This document shows positions 10,215 through 23,375 of a DNA stretch of 64,000 nucleotides, in pieces; within the stretch, counting starts at the first letter, position 1; each line of letters opens with the position of its first letter. The notes under the pieces were generated by a model that was not told the origin of the DNA, did no database searches, and saw nothing but the letters and a program-made list of their open reading frames with translations. A program made the translations under genes and the position numbers. Source of the DNA: Pyrenopolyporus hunteri (lineage: Eukaryota; Ascomycota; Sordariomycetes; Xylariales; Hypoxylaceae); NCBI GenBank assembly GCA_902806595.1, contig CADCXC010000038.1:4340001-4404000 (forward strand), given 5' to 3'.

Positions 10215-13200
10215 AGCGAAGACGATAGACAGAACAGACGAGAGGACGTGTAACAATAATCCTACGCGCCAATGCCTACTTGTAGATACAATCGACCTTG
10301 CGTATACTACGACTGCAAGATAACGAGTGTCCGGTTAAGGAATGTTCCGCGTGGTCTCAATGATGTAAAGCCGTATCTTATATCTCAGGACCCAAATTTT
10401 GCTGGTCTTCGAGTTTCCTGGCTGTTGAACTAGACGCAAACCGAGTTATACCGCTACCGGAGAGATATTCGAATAATTCGAATCTAAGGCAATTGGGCTA
10501 GTAATTCGGGGTCCCGACGGGCGAAAGATTGAAGTAGGCGGAAATTAGTCGTGGTATGGGTAGACGATAGACTTGAATACCGGAATTCTATGTATGTACA
10601 AAACACTAGAAATACCAACTTTAGTTCCAATTCAAAATATCAAGACCCGACGGCCACCGCAGTATTGGCGGACTCAACGTCTCCTAGTATGGGATATACC
10701 GCAGGAACGACATGAGCGGGCGGTGGGTTTAAAGGTTAAAAAGCTATTAAAGCCAGGCTTCCTAGGAATTGGGTGTATAGGGTATGGGGTATGGGGTATA
10801 TTGTTATGTTCGCACGTACCTTGCGCAGCTGAACTGCGAAGTTGGAATTACCTAATTAGGAAGGTCGATCGAAGCCGATGTCTGGGTGTAGATGTAGGTG
10901 AGAAGCGTAAGAGGTTCCCTGGTGGGCACTAGAAAGTCAATTGCTGGCCGGAAGTTGCCAATTGACGGTTAGATAGCGGTTAGATCTACCCGGAGCTGCG
11001 CTTTGGAGAAAATCCGACTCTGACTACAGACAGATCAAATTCTACTGCAGATTAGATCGTCCCGTTTTCTAAACGACACCGAGATGGACGCTTCGCTATG
11101 CGGAACACATCTAGCCCTGGAGATGTGTATGTTAGAGCTTGTCGGAGAAAGCGACACCTGGGTGTTGTTGAGAGAGAGAGGGACGTCGACTGTTCAGAGG
11201 TCGGCTGCGGGAAGGTGAAGAGAGGAAAGTGAGGAGAAGCAGAAGGGGTTTTGATGCTTTTTGTTCTCTAGCTGACGGTTTGCGGAAGTCGCTGGTGTGG
11301 GGAAGGAAAAAAGCCAGTTACTCCCGTACCTCATACTACTGTATGTACGTACAGGCAGTTACAACAGTTACAATGGGCGGTTGCGAGGTAACACAGCCTG
11401 TCCTAGCCCATGCGCGTCCAATCCCAGCGCAGAACCGCCTATTCAGTGCCCACTAGCCTTCCGTCGCCAGGGCAATCCAGTGGGTGCACGCCGTTGCCTG
11501 GGTTGCTGCTGTAGCTGAAAATGGCAGCTACCAGGTAGCTAGTGTGGTTGCTCGCTGTTTTAGCCGCCAAGACGCCCAGGGTGCCAGGTGGGATGGGTAC
11601 AATTGGTGGGACAGCGGGGACGCTGAAATTGCGTTAAGAGCTGTTCTTCTAGTGAGAGACAGCCAAAAAAGGGCGAATCGGTTACATCATAACCCAGCAA
11701 CCGGTACAGTACACAGGTAGCTTAGGTAGCTTTAGCGGTGAAAGCCCTGTATTTCTGGGCTTACTTATGGCTTTTCTAGCCTTTTTTCTCAGGGAGGTAC
11801 TGAGTGCATAGGACTTTTTAGGACTTTCATTAAGAATCACCGTTCTATCTTTGAAGCATACCGCAGATCATGAGCCCCAAAACTTGAATTAGTATCCTCT
11901 ATTACGAACTGAACATATATTCACTGTACTGCGTTCAGATAACTTGCATTAGAACCCTAGGAAAGTACCCGGCTTACTCACTGTATTGTACCTATATACC
12001 TCCTTACACCACACCATCCCTGGCAGAGGCATGCTAATAATCGATACCCGACAGCGAAAGTCGCCGAATCGAGCTTAAAGTGAGACACTACTTCTGGCTG
12101 GGTAGCGGATCATCCTTCATCAGAGACACGTTCATCCGAGAGGACTGGAGCTGCTTTGGAACTAGGTAACTAAAACTGCCTAGGTAATTAACCCTATTCA
12201 TGGCCTATCTTAGGTACTAAGTGAGCTGAGCATCAGGCCAGGAGAAATAAAGGGGCACATGCAACTATCATCACCATTCTCCTCGCCAACAGACCTCCAT
12301 ATAGATTTTATATGTGCTTATGCGCAGTCAGCATATACTAAGAACTAGCTTACCATCTAGGTCCTTCAAACCATATTTGTTGCTTAAATACCTACCCACC
12401 TACTTTACTATGAGTCGAGGATTGCTTGACCCTGATATTCAGTTGTACCATCAACAATTTGCCAAACTAAAGTGATATGCATTTCATAGCTGTCAAGTCC
12501 CCTCCCCGGGGCTGCTTAGGTGTCCATCTTGCATTACATACATGTATGTATTCCATACATATGCCCACGCTGTATCCTGCATGCATACAACCCTCAAAAC
12601 ACCAAGGGGAACATTGGTAAGTTGTTAGGTTATTCGTCAACCCATTTTTAGGTGACTCCCTGGCCAGGTGACGAATGCATCTGAATCGTACCGCCAAGGG
12701 GCCCACCAATTCGTTCCCAGCGTTTGGCTATCAGCCCCAGTTACAATTGCAAGATTTCAAGGCTGAGACGAGCTATTCGAGCGGAAGTTTCGAAAGAAGA
12801 AGAAAAATTCTCCCAAGTACAAAGTAAAGGCATGGTTCCATGTCAGCCTTCCACCGTACATCTAGACTTTATCCTCAACCAGCTACGCCCTGCTCCCTAC
12901 CCCACCAATCATATTGTCCAGTTCTCGTTACAGCTGTGCTTCTTCGGCGACCACGAAGAAGGAAATATTGACACGGAATAAATCCCTTAGTAAGGGGAAT
13001 GAAGCTGTCTTAGCCCAGATTGCTTGATTCAAATCCACGTGGAATTATGCCTTACTATCTCCAAAGGTCTCTCGGTTGTTGCGCCATAATTGCAGATATA
13101 TACATATATAGTGTCGACGAACACGGAGAGGAGCCTTGCTTTCTACATACAGTACAAGTGCTTACTCGGCTAATTCCTCAAAACTACCTAGCAGGTCGTG

Positions 13201-16200
13201 CGACGACTTGGCCGGCAGTTAGACCCGAGTCTCCGAGGATCTTGAACCGGCCGGCTAGGTACCTAGTCCATCGCTAGATAGACAATGTAACTCGATACCC
13301 CAGATCTTGTCGGCTCTTAAAGAGACCATGTCGTCCAGAGGTTCATGCATGATTCGACGGATATTCTGTCTCGAATATATCATTGCATCGTGCATCCGCG
13401 AAGCGTAGCTACATTGAAGTTCCAAATTTGTGCTGGGATTACCGGATAGGTACAGTGCGCTGATGGATTCTCTGGGGCCCTTTGCTTTTATTGCCTGGGT
13501 TGTCTCCGGTTGCTGTGCTGTTGCGACGATAAGCACAACCCTAGCTTGCTGTTACGCATGGATGAGCATCATTTCCTACAGCTTGTTAGGACCCATTGAG
13601 CGAGAAATGGCTCGATTCTATTTTTCCCCCAGGGCCGCACCGATAAAGGGTTAAATAGTCGGTCCTGTTCGCAGGCTGGCCCATGGAACCCTTTTTTCGC
13701 TTCTTGGTCCAGGCACTTTTTCGACACCGAACAGGTAGTTAACGGCGTGCTTTTTCGGCATCGACATGACACTCATTACCAATTGCCAATCCCCGAAACC
13801 ATCCTTAAGCGTGTCCCGCAGTAATTAGGCTTCGTAAGCGCGAGCCCCGTCGACGATGTCAGAAAATTTGACTTTGCCGACGCTTGCGGTCCCGTACCCG
13901 ATGGTGAGCAGATATACTGTACGACGGTGTGGAGGAACTAGATAGCTCTAGGCCTTTATAAACCCCTTCAGAGCCCCAAGCTCAAGCCTTACTCGGGGAA
14001 AAAAAATTCTTTCGAGGCATTCAAACTTCTTAAAGCTCCGTTTCCATCCGCCAAACCCGGGTGTCCCATTTTTATTTGTTTCTTAGACGAGAAAGTTCAA
14101 ATTACCTCACTAAGATAAATGAATTGAAGCCCACCGATACAAGCCACAAAAGCTCCTAAGCCCGAGGACGAATGCGGTTTACCCCGACAACTCCCTTTGG
14201 TGACGTCCGGGACAGCAATAAGAAAATGAAAACCGATAGCCTGTGGACCATTTTCAATCTCACATGGAGGCTACGATTTCCTAGCTCATAGTTCCTAGCT
14301 CATGGTCGACGTCATATACGCGCTACCTCGGAGATGGGATCTTCATGGTATTCTCCAGCCTGCCTCCATACATACGACCGAACCGTCGTCATAGTCTTTA
14401 AATGGTTTCGCACCAGCGCACCCGCCAGGGATCCTGCCTGGTAACATGCACGCTACGTGCACACATACATACGAGAAGTCGATTTTTTGCTGCAAACCAG
14501 ACCCAGGTATGCTTAAATCTTGATTGCTGGTTGATTGTTTACGTTGTTTACATTTCAAGTCCTAATCGGACCCTGTCGTGCTTACCGCCTTAGATGACCT
14601 GCATTGCAGTCTGGCAACATGGTAAGGCGAATCACGGGCAGCAAGAAAAGGGAATCAGCTCGAGATCCAATGAGATGACTCGATTGCCTTCCCGACTTCG
14701 CGCTTACTATCGCCGAGCTCAGGGCGTCTAGTTATCGAACCTTCAGCCCGTTGCAAAAGAAATCTGAACTTCCGAACTGGGCAATCCCTGGCCAGCAAGC
14801 CCTTCACCCTACAAGGCCTTGGACCACTAGCGATTCTTGTAGCAGAGTAATAAAGCGGCTATTTCAGATGAATTCATATATGGTGTCATCCTTCACTCAA
14901 AGAAAACCCCGATCAACGATCCAATACGACCGTGATCAATCAATTACGTGTGATTCAGATTGCACGGGCTTGTTTGATAACTAGCAAGGGGCTATCCGTA
15001 AGCAGCCGCCGAGATGCGGAGACGGAAGAGGGGTTGTTTAACAGGTACAAAAGTAAACACCATAAACGCGCGGGCTCGCGTGTCACTGTAAACATCTACC
15101 CTTGTCGGTCACGATATCACGAGGAGGGGCTAAGCTGCAAAGAGCTTAAAGCCGTCGTCTGAGCAGGGGAGCTATGGGGAAGCTTGGATCTCCAGAGTTG
15201 CATCTAGAAATCCTCTGCAACCTTACAGCCCTGGCCGCCTGGACCAGCTAGATGCGATCGGCCATTGCGTTCTCCTGAACCAGCAACGGCTCGATCAAGG
15301 ATCACCGATTGGCCCGTCTCGACGGACCTTAAATTCTCACAGTTGGGTTAGCTCACCTGATTGCAGCGCTTTGCAGGCTACTTTAGTGTCTGAAACGACC
15401 GAATCCATGCGAGTGATTCGTAGATAGCCGGAAAAATCCTGTTTAGCTGATCTTTCAAAACGATCTATGCGCGCTTCTCCGTCAAAATGCCGCAAGTACC
15501 GTCCTCGGGTCTTAATGCACTGTTTTTTCCCCTCTCCCGAACGCGGCAGCCAGGCCCATATATCTGCGGCGCCGGTCGGCTTGGATTGCACGTACATACA
15601 GCATCAGTGCCATCTAAGATACCGCCATCTAAAGTACTGTAGTATAAAACAATAGGCTATTAACCATTTGATCCTTTCGCCTATGTGAAATTGGTCAAGC
15701 AATCAAGACCAGCTCGGTTCCCTCCCAGAAGGATTCCCGAATCCTAATCGAATACACCATGTGGTCACACGCGGCAGGATTCCCCATGCGACAAGGCTAG
15801 GTCTGCGACTATCCTTCGGGCGGGAGGCACGGATACGTGGGCAGGATTCTGCTGGACCTCGGCCAGCTAGTTTGATGGTCCTATCCTATACGCCGTGCTA
15901 TCTCTAGCTCCAGGTCTCCTTAGAGCTACTGGAAGCATAAGTCCATTGCTTCTGTGACTTATATAGGTTACATTCACCTGCGAAATATGCATCTCCGTAG
16001 ACACAAGTTCGTCGCTTTCAGAGTTACTGAAGAGGGGAGATTCTATACAGGTTCGATCGATACCGCATGACGTGAGTAATTATCATCCAATACCGAAAAC
16101 AGACGGGATGCAGAAATTCCTACGCAACCTCCTCGAGATGCCCAGCACGAGACGTCCAAGTAAATCGACCGTACCCCAACACCAATCAATTTAATATGGT

Positions 16201-17346
16201 CAACTACCTAAGGTATATCATCGCTTCCCTTGCCTCTTTTCCTAGCCCATGCTGCAATAAAACAAGGCCGATAGCACCACGGCTATGGAATAATTACGTG
16301 AGAGCCAACGTAACAAGATATCCACCAGGAAATGAACATGGTTAACCTTTTAAATTGCGGCCTTTACTTCATCATTCCAGCGTCTTATAATCGATGAATA
16401 AACTACGATAAATAGCAACCATGCCTGAGTGATCCGCAGACAGCTCTCCAACTATTCCAATTAAGCCCCAAGAAATTTAAGCTTTTATTAAGCTTAGATG
16501 GCGTCACACGAGGTTCCACAGATTTCACAACCGACTTACCAGCCAATCAGGTTAGTCGTATCAGGGACAGTGGAACCCAACTCAACAGCTAATCCCCGGG
16601 TTAACATGGATAGTAAGGGTAAGTTGTAATTACAACTTAGATGATACCGAGAGAATATATGGTCTGAATTTTACTATTGACTTTCAATTGTAATAAAATA
16701 GGAATAAGGTGGTATTCGACGGCTACCTAACTGAAAAGAAGCAATGAAGTCCCAAGTCATTTAGTCTGATTCAACTTGAAAATTCAACCCTTTGACCCCC
16801 AATCCCCATAGCACCTCAACGAAAGAAACTAAGGAAGAACTATTGGCATCGGATTCTCTGCCAGATTCATCCCTAGAGCCTGCATTATATAGCGGGGTTA
16901 AATATGTTTAGCTCGTGATACTTGCCTCTTATCGGGATTCCAATAAGCGTACAGCGTTACTCTCTCGCTTGAATCCAGGTTACCATTCCCAGGCTAAGGC
17001 ACGCATGCATTCACAAATACCCATTTCCAGCTTCTACTTAGTTATAAAAGTAAACAAGGAAATTAAAATCCACATGGAAGGATAAAAAGTGGCTCTAGGC
17101 CCGTGGAGACGGGTTTATCATTATAAATCTAGACGGTCATATAAAGCCATCAGAATGATATCAATAAGGTTTTATGGAGTTGTTAAAACGGTGGATAATA
17201 ACATATAGGTGTTATATTGGACGTCAAGTCGAATAATAGAGATACCCAAATTTAGGCACGACTAACACCCTAGATGCATGGAATTTGAACGCTCAGTTGT
17301 ACGTCCGTCATTGCAGGGAAATATAATTACCACCTGTAGAATTCTA

Positions 17347-17374
17347 TTTTTTTTTTTTTTTTTTTTTTTTTTTT
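17347..17374. repeat. Poly-T tract, 28 bases
   Basis: Uninterrupted run of 28 T, the longest homopolymer in the window. It could be the poly-A tail of a minus-strand retroelement whose body would lie to the right, or simple slippage. No target-site duplication was recognised. Confidence 0.9.
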
Positions 17375-18495
17375 GAGTCATGTCTGCCTCGATGAACCCG
17401 AAGACTTGGAGCTGGACTATCTATTAATAGAACTAAATCTAAATTGCAAGAACTTGAAAACTAGTTTCTTCCCAGGCTTCCGTCCTTCTGCCTATAGGAC
17501 TCGGGTCTCACCACTACTAAGCGTCTGAAGCCGTTTCGCTCCATGTTCGAGTGAGAGACGGATATCCGTTCACATGACAGATCCTAGCAGACAACATGCC
17601 CCGATGAGCGCTGCCGTGGGAAGTTTGTAGATCCCGAGTACTTGAATAATCACATGTACGACATACATTGGAACCCACAGCAGTCGCTCGTTCCACCGGC
17701 CCAGAACAACTGCAAGAGGACACCTAGTGACAACCTTGGAGTCTATGGTCTAGGGGAAAATGGTTTCCCTAGATTTTATATAGGTTTACCTAGGCACTAA
17801 TTTACCGCAGTATCTTACGAACACGTCTGAAGATCACCTAACGGTCGGCCCTCTATGGGGTTGTTGCTCTGAAGTTATGTGGCGCAAGCTGAAGTAAAAC
17901 TACCCCATAACATTCGCAGTATGCCAATTCCCGGGGCTGTGTTCGGCTACCGGAGCAGCACCATTAGCATCGATTAAGTTGTTCGTTCGGGTGATAGGAT
18001 TCATTTCGTCGAGTAATTATGGTTTAAACAACCTTGAAGCTTCCGTCTTTTAAGGTTCCGCTGTCAATATCAATCTGAGCACGCTTAACATGAAGTTAAC
18101 TATATCAACCGGATTTCCTCGCCAAGATGTCTTAGATACTTATCGGAGAAAGTGGCTGCTGGATGAACTATGGAAAGAAATTGTGGGAATAGTTGTGCGT
18201 AGGCACGAGGACGTCAAAATGACCGGCGCACTTCATAGCAATACCTACCTAAATAAAATCAATATCAACTCCCACTAATGAATAAGGATATTCAAGGATC
18301 ACTATTGCCGGATATTTCCAATTGAGGTGTTTTACTTTAGCAAGATTTATCAGTCTTAAAACGGGATAATGGTACAGTATATTAATATTAAAGATGAAGC
18401 ATTAATGTACCTTCTGATACTGGTCGAATTGAAGTGTTCTGGTTGTGAGCACTATCTTTGATGCCCTTCTGGTAGGCTTGTGGTGGTCTTGTGGC

Positions 18496-18513
18496 GGGGG
18501 AGGGGGAGGGGGG
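18496..18513 (+). repeat. G-rich tract upstream of POL5
   Basis: Three consecutive runs of 5, 5 and 6 G separated by single A. Splitting the runs could give a G-quadruplex. It lies about 335 bases before the POL5 start codon, within its likely upstream region. Confidence 0.7.
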
Positions 18514-18847
18514 AGTTACTTTGACGGGGTACGTTAACGGACGCTATATAGGTATGTACCCCTGGCTGACCGCCTGCCTTCTTGGCCATATCGGAACTAA
18601 TAAGAAACGGCAGAACGTTATCGTCGCAAGGACCCGAAAAAAAAGTTGCAAATAAACATTTTATTTTACTGACGGATCCATATAAAAAAAATAGCCAACG
18701 CTTCTTCGGCGCATTTCCCTAATTTTTTAATGAGGCTGGCTTGCAAACGGTCCCAATTGAAAGAAAACCCCAACTCGTTATCGAAATTAAAAATACCCAT
18801 TGGCCGCGTTTAGGCGTATCCTTCCGCGCCGCAGGTTGTCTTTCACA

Positions 18848-21800
18848 ATGGCCAAGCGGAAGCGTGGTGCCAATAAGACTGGCTCGAATGCTGGTCAACC
18901 TACTCAGAAGCGCGCGAAAACCGATCAGTCTACCTCCAACGGTGTCGAATTGCCCAATCTCGACCTCGAGAAGACCCCTTTCACCGAGAACTTAACGGGC
19001 GAAGCTAGGAGAAGAGAAGCTAAAGTGTACGAGTTGCTCGGAAGTGCTGATAGCGACGAACGAATTGCTGCCGCCGACGCTCTGGTGACGGGACTCCTCG
19101 CCTCCTCGGAAGCTGCCTTGGAACGACATCTTGATAATCGCCTGTTTCGCGGCCTTGCAAGCTCGCGGAACGCCTCTCGAGTAGGCTTCAGTCTTGTAAT
19201 AGCCGAAATATTGAACCAGCTGTTCGGATCGAAGAATCTTGCCGGGTCGAAATATCCTAGCTTAACATTCGATAAAGTCTTAAATATCCTGGTGGAGAAG
19301 ACGGCCCCGAGCGGGCACGTCCCCGGGCAGGAAGAGAGGGATTGTTACTTCGGCCGGCTATTCGGTTTACAGTGCTTCGTAGAGTCTAAAACCCTCTTCG
19401 ACGAAGACACGCGATGGCCGAAAATCCTGGATTTACTTTTGAAAATGGCCGACAAGAAGGTTTGGATGCGCTCGCACTGCGCATGGGTTATCGTGGAATC
19501 TCTTCCCCAGATGGGACAGGCCAGGGCAGAGGAGACCCTCCAGAAGCTATCTGATGTCGGTCTCGGCAAGAGTGCAGAGGGCATTGGAATCTGGATCAAG
19601 GCGCGAAGTTGCTACCCCGACCTGAAAACGCCCGCAAAGCCGTGGCACGACCCCATGAATCCTGGTGTCCTGTCTGAGGTCGCTCGGGTCCTGAAGGATA
19701 ACGTGGCACAAGACAACGGAGAGGATGCGGCTATCGCGAAGGCCAAGCAAGGCGGCTGGAGTGCTCAATTGCACTTTGTCTGGGATCTAATACTTGCAAC
19801 GTTCGTGCAGGGGGCGAGCGGGAAACAGAGCAGAGACCAACTCAAACTCTTTTGGACCACCGTGATTGATGGTAAGTGTGTTCCAGCTGCGGGATATCGA
19901 AGATTCTAACTGATTATGTAGATGGCCTCTTCTCCAAGAATGCGTCCGATGCGCAGAAATTTCGGGGCTTCGTCATATTTCAAAAATTCGTGCAGGGTTT
20001 TGCGACAGAAAACGCCGCATTCGTTAAGGAGTTGTTTAGTCGGAACCTGATGAAGTGCTTGATGAATCAAGCTGCTAAGGAAGATCGGTATCTCCATCGT
20101 GCCGCGTTAAAAAGCCTCCAGTCAATCGAGAAGACTGTGCAGGTCTCGCCAGAAATCTTAATCCTTGTATTAAAGGAGCTTATCGGAAAACATGGAGCTT
20201 ATGATTTCGATCAACGGACGAATACTAAGACCATCGAGAATCTACTTCAATGGGCTACCCCAGAGAATGCAAAGGACGTTCTCAAACTCCTTCGAGATCC
20301 CATTATTATTGCGAATGAGTAAGAGAGTCCCTCCTCTAGGCAGCTTCACGTATTAACTCATTGGCAGCGGTACACCAAGTGAAGTTGAGAAATTTAGACA
20401 AGTCTATGCCGGCTATGTGTCCAAATTGGCGATACACGCAAAACCAGCCTCCGAAGCCCCTGATGGTAAACACAACGTGAATGTTGCGGAGCTTGGCGTT
20501 AAGGAGCTGGCAACATGTGCATATTCAACACAACCACAATTCAAGCCTGATCTTTCGGAGAAGTCGAGAGAAACATTCCGTAGATTACTTGCATCTACAA
20601 TAGGGAAAGTTATGAGACGTCAAGACGACGCCGAATACCTTTGCAATGCGGTTATTTCGGTCGAGCCCACTGCTGTGAACATGAGCGATGAGGTAAAAAC
20701 CGAGCAAGGCAGGGCACTCAAGGCTATGCGGAAATTACTAAAAGCAGGTCAAAAATCAGATAGCAAGAATGCTGGGGCGTCGGTGGGCCTTGCGCTATTA
20801 TATGCTATTACTACGTTACAACTATATGATGGAGCACCGGATGCTATCAGCATTCTTCAGGATCTGGAACGGTGCTCCGAGAAAATGAAAAGCAAGGAAG
20901 GCGGCAGCTCGGAACTCCTGGTGGAAATATTGCTTGCTTTGGTCTCTCGCCAATCGCCAATGATGCGCCAGATCAGCGAGCAGGTCTTCGAGGCGTTTAC
21001 TTCACAGATTTCTTCTGAAGCTCTTGAACTTCTCACGGAGCCACTTCTCGCAGAGGAAAACGAGAAGGGATACCAAGCTCTATTTGAGAATATTGATGAT
21101 GAGGATGTAGAAATGGACGATGGCGAACACTCGGGCTCCGAGGATGAAGCTGAGGATATAGATGAGGATGAAATCTCGGAGATTGGCTCGGATGTCGAAT
21201 TTGTTACCCTAAATGGTGCAGAAACAACAATGGACTCAGATGAGGACTCAGATGAAGATGGAAATGACTCGGATGAGAATGAACAGCAAGCAGAAGAAGA
21301 CGCTAAAGAGCTAGCGGGCCTCGACGACGCTCTCGCGAAGGTCTTAAGAAGCCACCGCTTAGACAAGGACAAAGACGCCGCGTCGTCAGACAGCGACTCA
21401 GACATGACCGACTCGGAAATGATGGCGCTAGACGATAAACTTGTCGAAGTGTTCAAACAGCGGGCGAAAAACACCGGCAAGAAGAAAGAGAAAAAGGACG
21501 CCAAGGAGTCCGTTATCATGTTCAAGCATCGCGTCCTCGACCTCATCACCCTCTTCCTCAAGCACGAGGCCACTAACCCCCTAGCCTTCGACCTCCTCCT
21601 TCCCCTCCTCGAAGTCGTGCGCACCACAACCGCCAAACCCCTCGCCAACAAAGCCGTCGTGGCCATCGAGGGCTTTGCTAGGGCTTTCAAAAAGGCGCGG
21701 GCCGCTGCCTCCACCGCCGTCGCCCTAACCCCCGAGGTGGCGCAACGGCAACTCGCGCTCATGCGCGGCATCCACCAGCAGGCTGCGAAGGACGCTTCGC

Positions 21801-22117
21801 ACGCTAACTCCCACGGGCGCGCGGCGTCCGCCGCTAGCCTGCTCGTTGCGTCTAGCTTGTTCGCGGCGGGCGGGGACAACGTCGAAGCGGTGAATGCGTT
21901 GTATGCGCGGTCGTTCGCGGACTGCCAGAGGGGAAAGCTGAGGCTGCCTGGTTTCTTCTTTACGGATTGGGTTAATTGGGGTATGGGACATGCGGCGAAT
22001 GCGCAGAAACAGCAGCAGCAGGGGCAAGGACAGGGGCAAGGACAGGGGCAAGATATAAAGGATGGGAAGGACGAGAAGGAGAAGAAGAAGGAAAAGAAAG
22101 AGAAGGTGACGTCATGA
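18848..22117 (+). CDS. POL5: DNA polymerase phi-like nucleolar protein Pol5
   Basis: Homologue of yeast Pol5 / vertebrate MYBBP1A. Despite its name it is a nucleolar HEAT-repeat protein needed for rRNA synthesis and ribosome assembly, not a replicative polymerase. The model is join(18848..19871, 19922..20318, 20368..22117), 1056 aa. Introns of 50 and 49 bases have GTAAGT and GTAAGA donors and are in phase. The N-terminus is basic (MAKRKRGANK), a likely nuclear signal. Residues about 100-680 are helical repeats of the DNA_pol_phi family. An acidic Asp/Glu/Ser region covers about residues 710-785, with a second short one near 815. The C-terminus has a Gln-Gly repeat followed by a Lys/Glu-rich tail. 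The frame stays open 16 codons upstream (18800), but the ATG at 18848 has the better context and the typical family start. Confidence 0.92.
22016..22053 (+). repeat. Gln/Gly-coding tandem repeat in POL5
   Basis: About three copies of a 12-base unit (GGGCAAGGACAG) after a CAG run, coding alternating Gly and Gln near the POL5 C-terminus. Such tracts often vary in length between strains. Confidence 0.75.
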
Positions 22118-23375
22118 GGAGTTGGTTATGGGATGGGCGCGGCTGTCTGTATGTGATGTGCAACGAGTGTAGCTTGGGAGCTGCGGTTGAGATATGGAAA
22201 GGGGGGAGGGGGTGTTGAGTCTAAGATAAGGCCGAAAGAAAAGAAAAGGTGTATGGAAGCTTCTCTACACTACCCTATAGTTATTGAGATACCATTGCTT
22301 TACTCATTCATCTCCTTCCTTTGGGCTAGTGTCAACGTTCTAATTCGGCTATCGATCTTCAGCATTCCTAGCCCGACTACGTATGATTCGAGGGTGGTGA
22401 ACGGAGTATACATCATACGAAACCGAAATAAAGTGATGAGCGAGGGATTTTCTTTTTCAGAGAAAAAAAAAAAAAAGGAAATCCATTAAAACCCAAGTAC
22501 GCCGTTGGGGGACTCAGCCATTTGCTACCATGTCGGATAGGAGAGCTAGCAGTTTGACAACTCAATGGGATCACCGTGCCTACATAGGTATATCATAGCT
22601 ATCCTTTACCTACCTGGGACATCTACGCAGGTATCTGCGTGTTTAAAGACACAACCACGACCGCGATGGGCTGATAACCATGCGGGTGAAATAAGAAGCA
22701 AGACGTGTCCGACATCGGGATGTCTCGGAGATCCGAGACGAGACGTCGTGGCAGACACAAATAGCATACTGTACGGCGCAATATCGGTGTAGCTGGATGG
22801 AGAGTGAAGAGAGAGTACCTACCTATATACGGAGGATTTAACGTATGTTAAGAAGCACCTGCCCAACAACTGGGAAATAAACGTTTACATGGAGTATCTC
22901 GTGTCAATACCTAATTGCTGCCAGTCTCCTGAGTAAACACGCAGTGCCCCGGGACGCGTGTAGTTGCGTAACTGGTGCTAAACCCTCGCTGCTCGTCTCC
23001 GCTGCTTTGATATGCGGGCGGTCCTGCGAGGATCGGGGCTTCGTGCGACGTGCACGACGCCACACAGGGAAACTTGTCTTGCTATCGGGACGCTTTTCGT
23101 GGCCGCGGTGCCGAACCGCATACACCGCTTTAGTGGCCTGCTATCCTGTAAACGGATAGGTAGGTAGGTGGGTAGATAGCTAGGTAGGTAGATGATAGCT
23201 ATGCGTGAGGCTTGCTGTATCTCTCTCTCTGCAAGGAGCTTTCGTCTCGCTCCTTGTAGATGGGTATATCTGTGGGGGTGGACATGATGGCATTCTCTCA
23301 ATATCTCCTCTACAGGCCTCATCGGCATTTTCGATTTAGGTATCTGTCGTGTTTACACCTGAATAAGCATCCGAG
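22118..23375. other. Intergenic region POL5 - membrane protein
   Basis: About 1.26 kb without a supportable gene. An A-run occurs at 22462-22476, and TAGG/TACC repeats at 23155-23195. Short open frames (22904-23328) show no family resemblance. The right part is the upstream region of the membrane protein gene. Confidence 0.55.

Larger units (their letters stand above)
10215..18847. other. 8.6 kb gene desert
   Basis: I find no gene with a recognisable domain or a multi-exon phase-consistent model. Open frames are all under about 120 codons and look random. A 28-base T-run lies at 17347-17374. A G-run cluster lies at 18496-18513. Scattered CCTAGG palindromes occur. The first few hundred bases must contain the Cdc25 promoter, and the last few hundred the POL5 promoter. 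A frame starting near 13856 that runs into a GTGAGC donor looked gene-like for 16 codons but has no continuation. Decayed transposons are the likeliest content, but I cannot name any. Confidence 0.5.

Noticed and set aside
13856..13920. Possible gene start followed by a GTGAGC donor
   Set aside because: No downstream exon with coding character could be found; the frame meets a stop soon after.
20857..21879. 340-codon minus-strand frame rich in Ser
   Set aside because: Mirror of the acidic Asp/Glu region of POL5, whose complement reads as Ser-rich.
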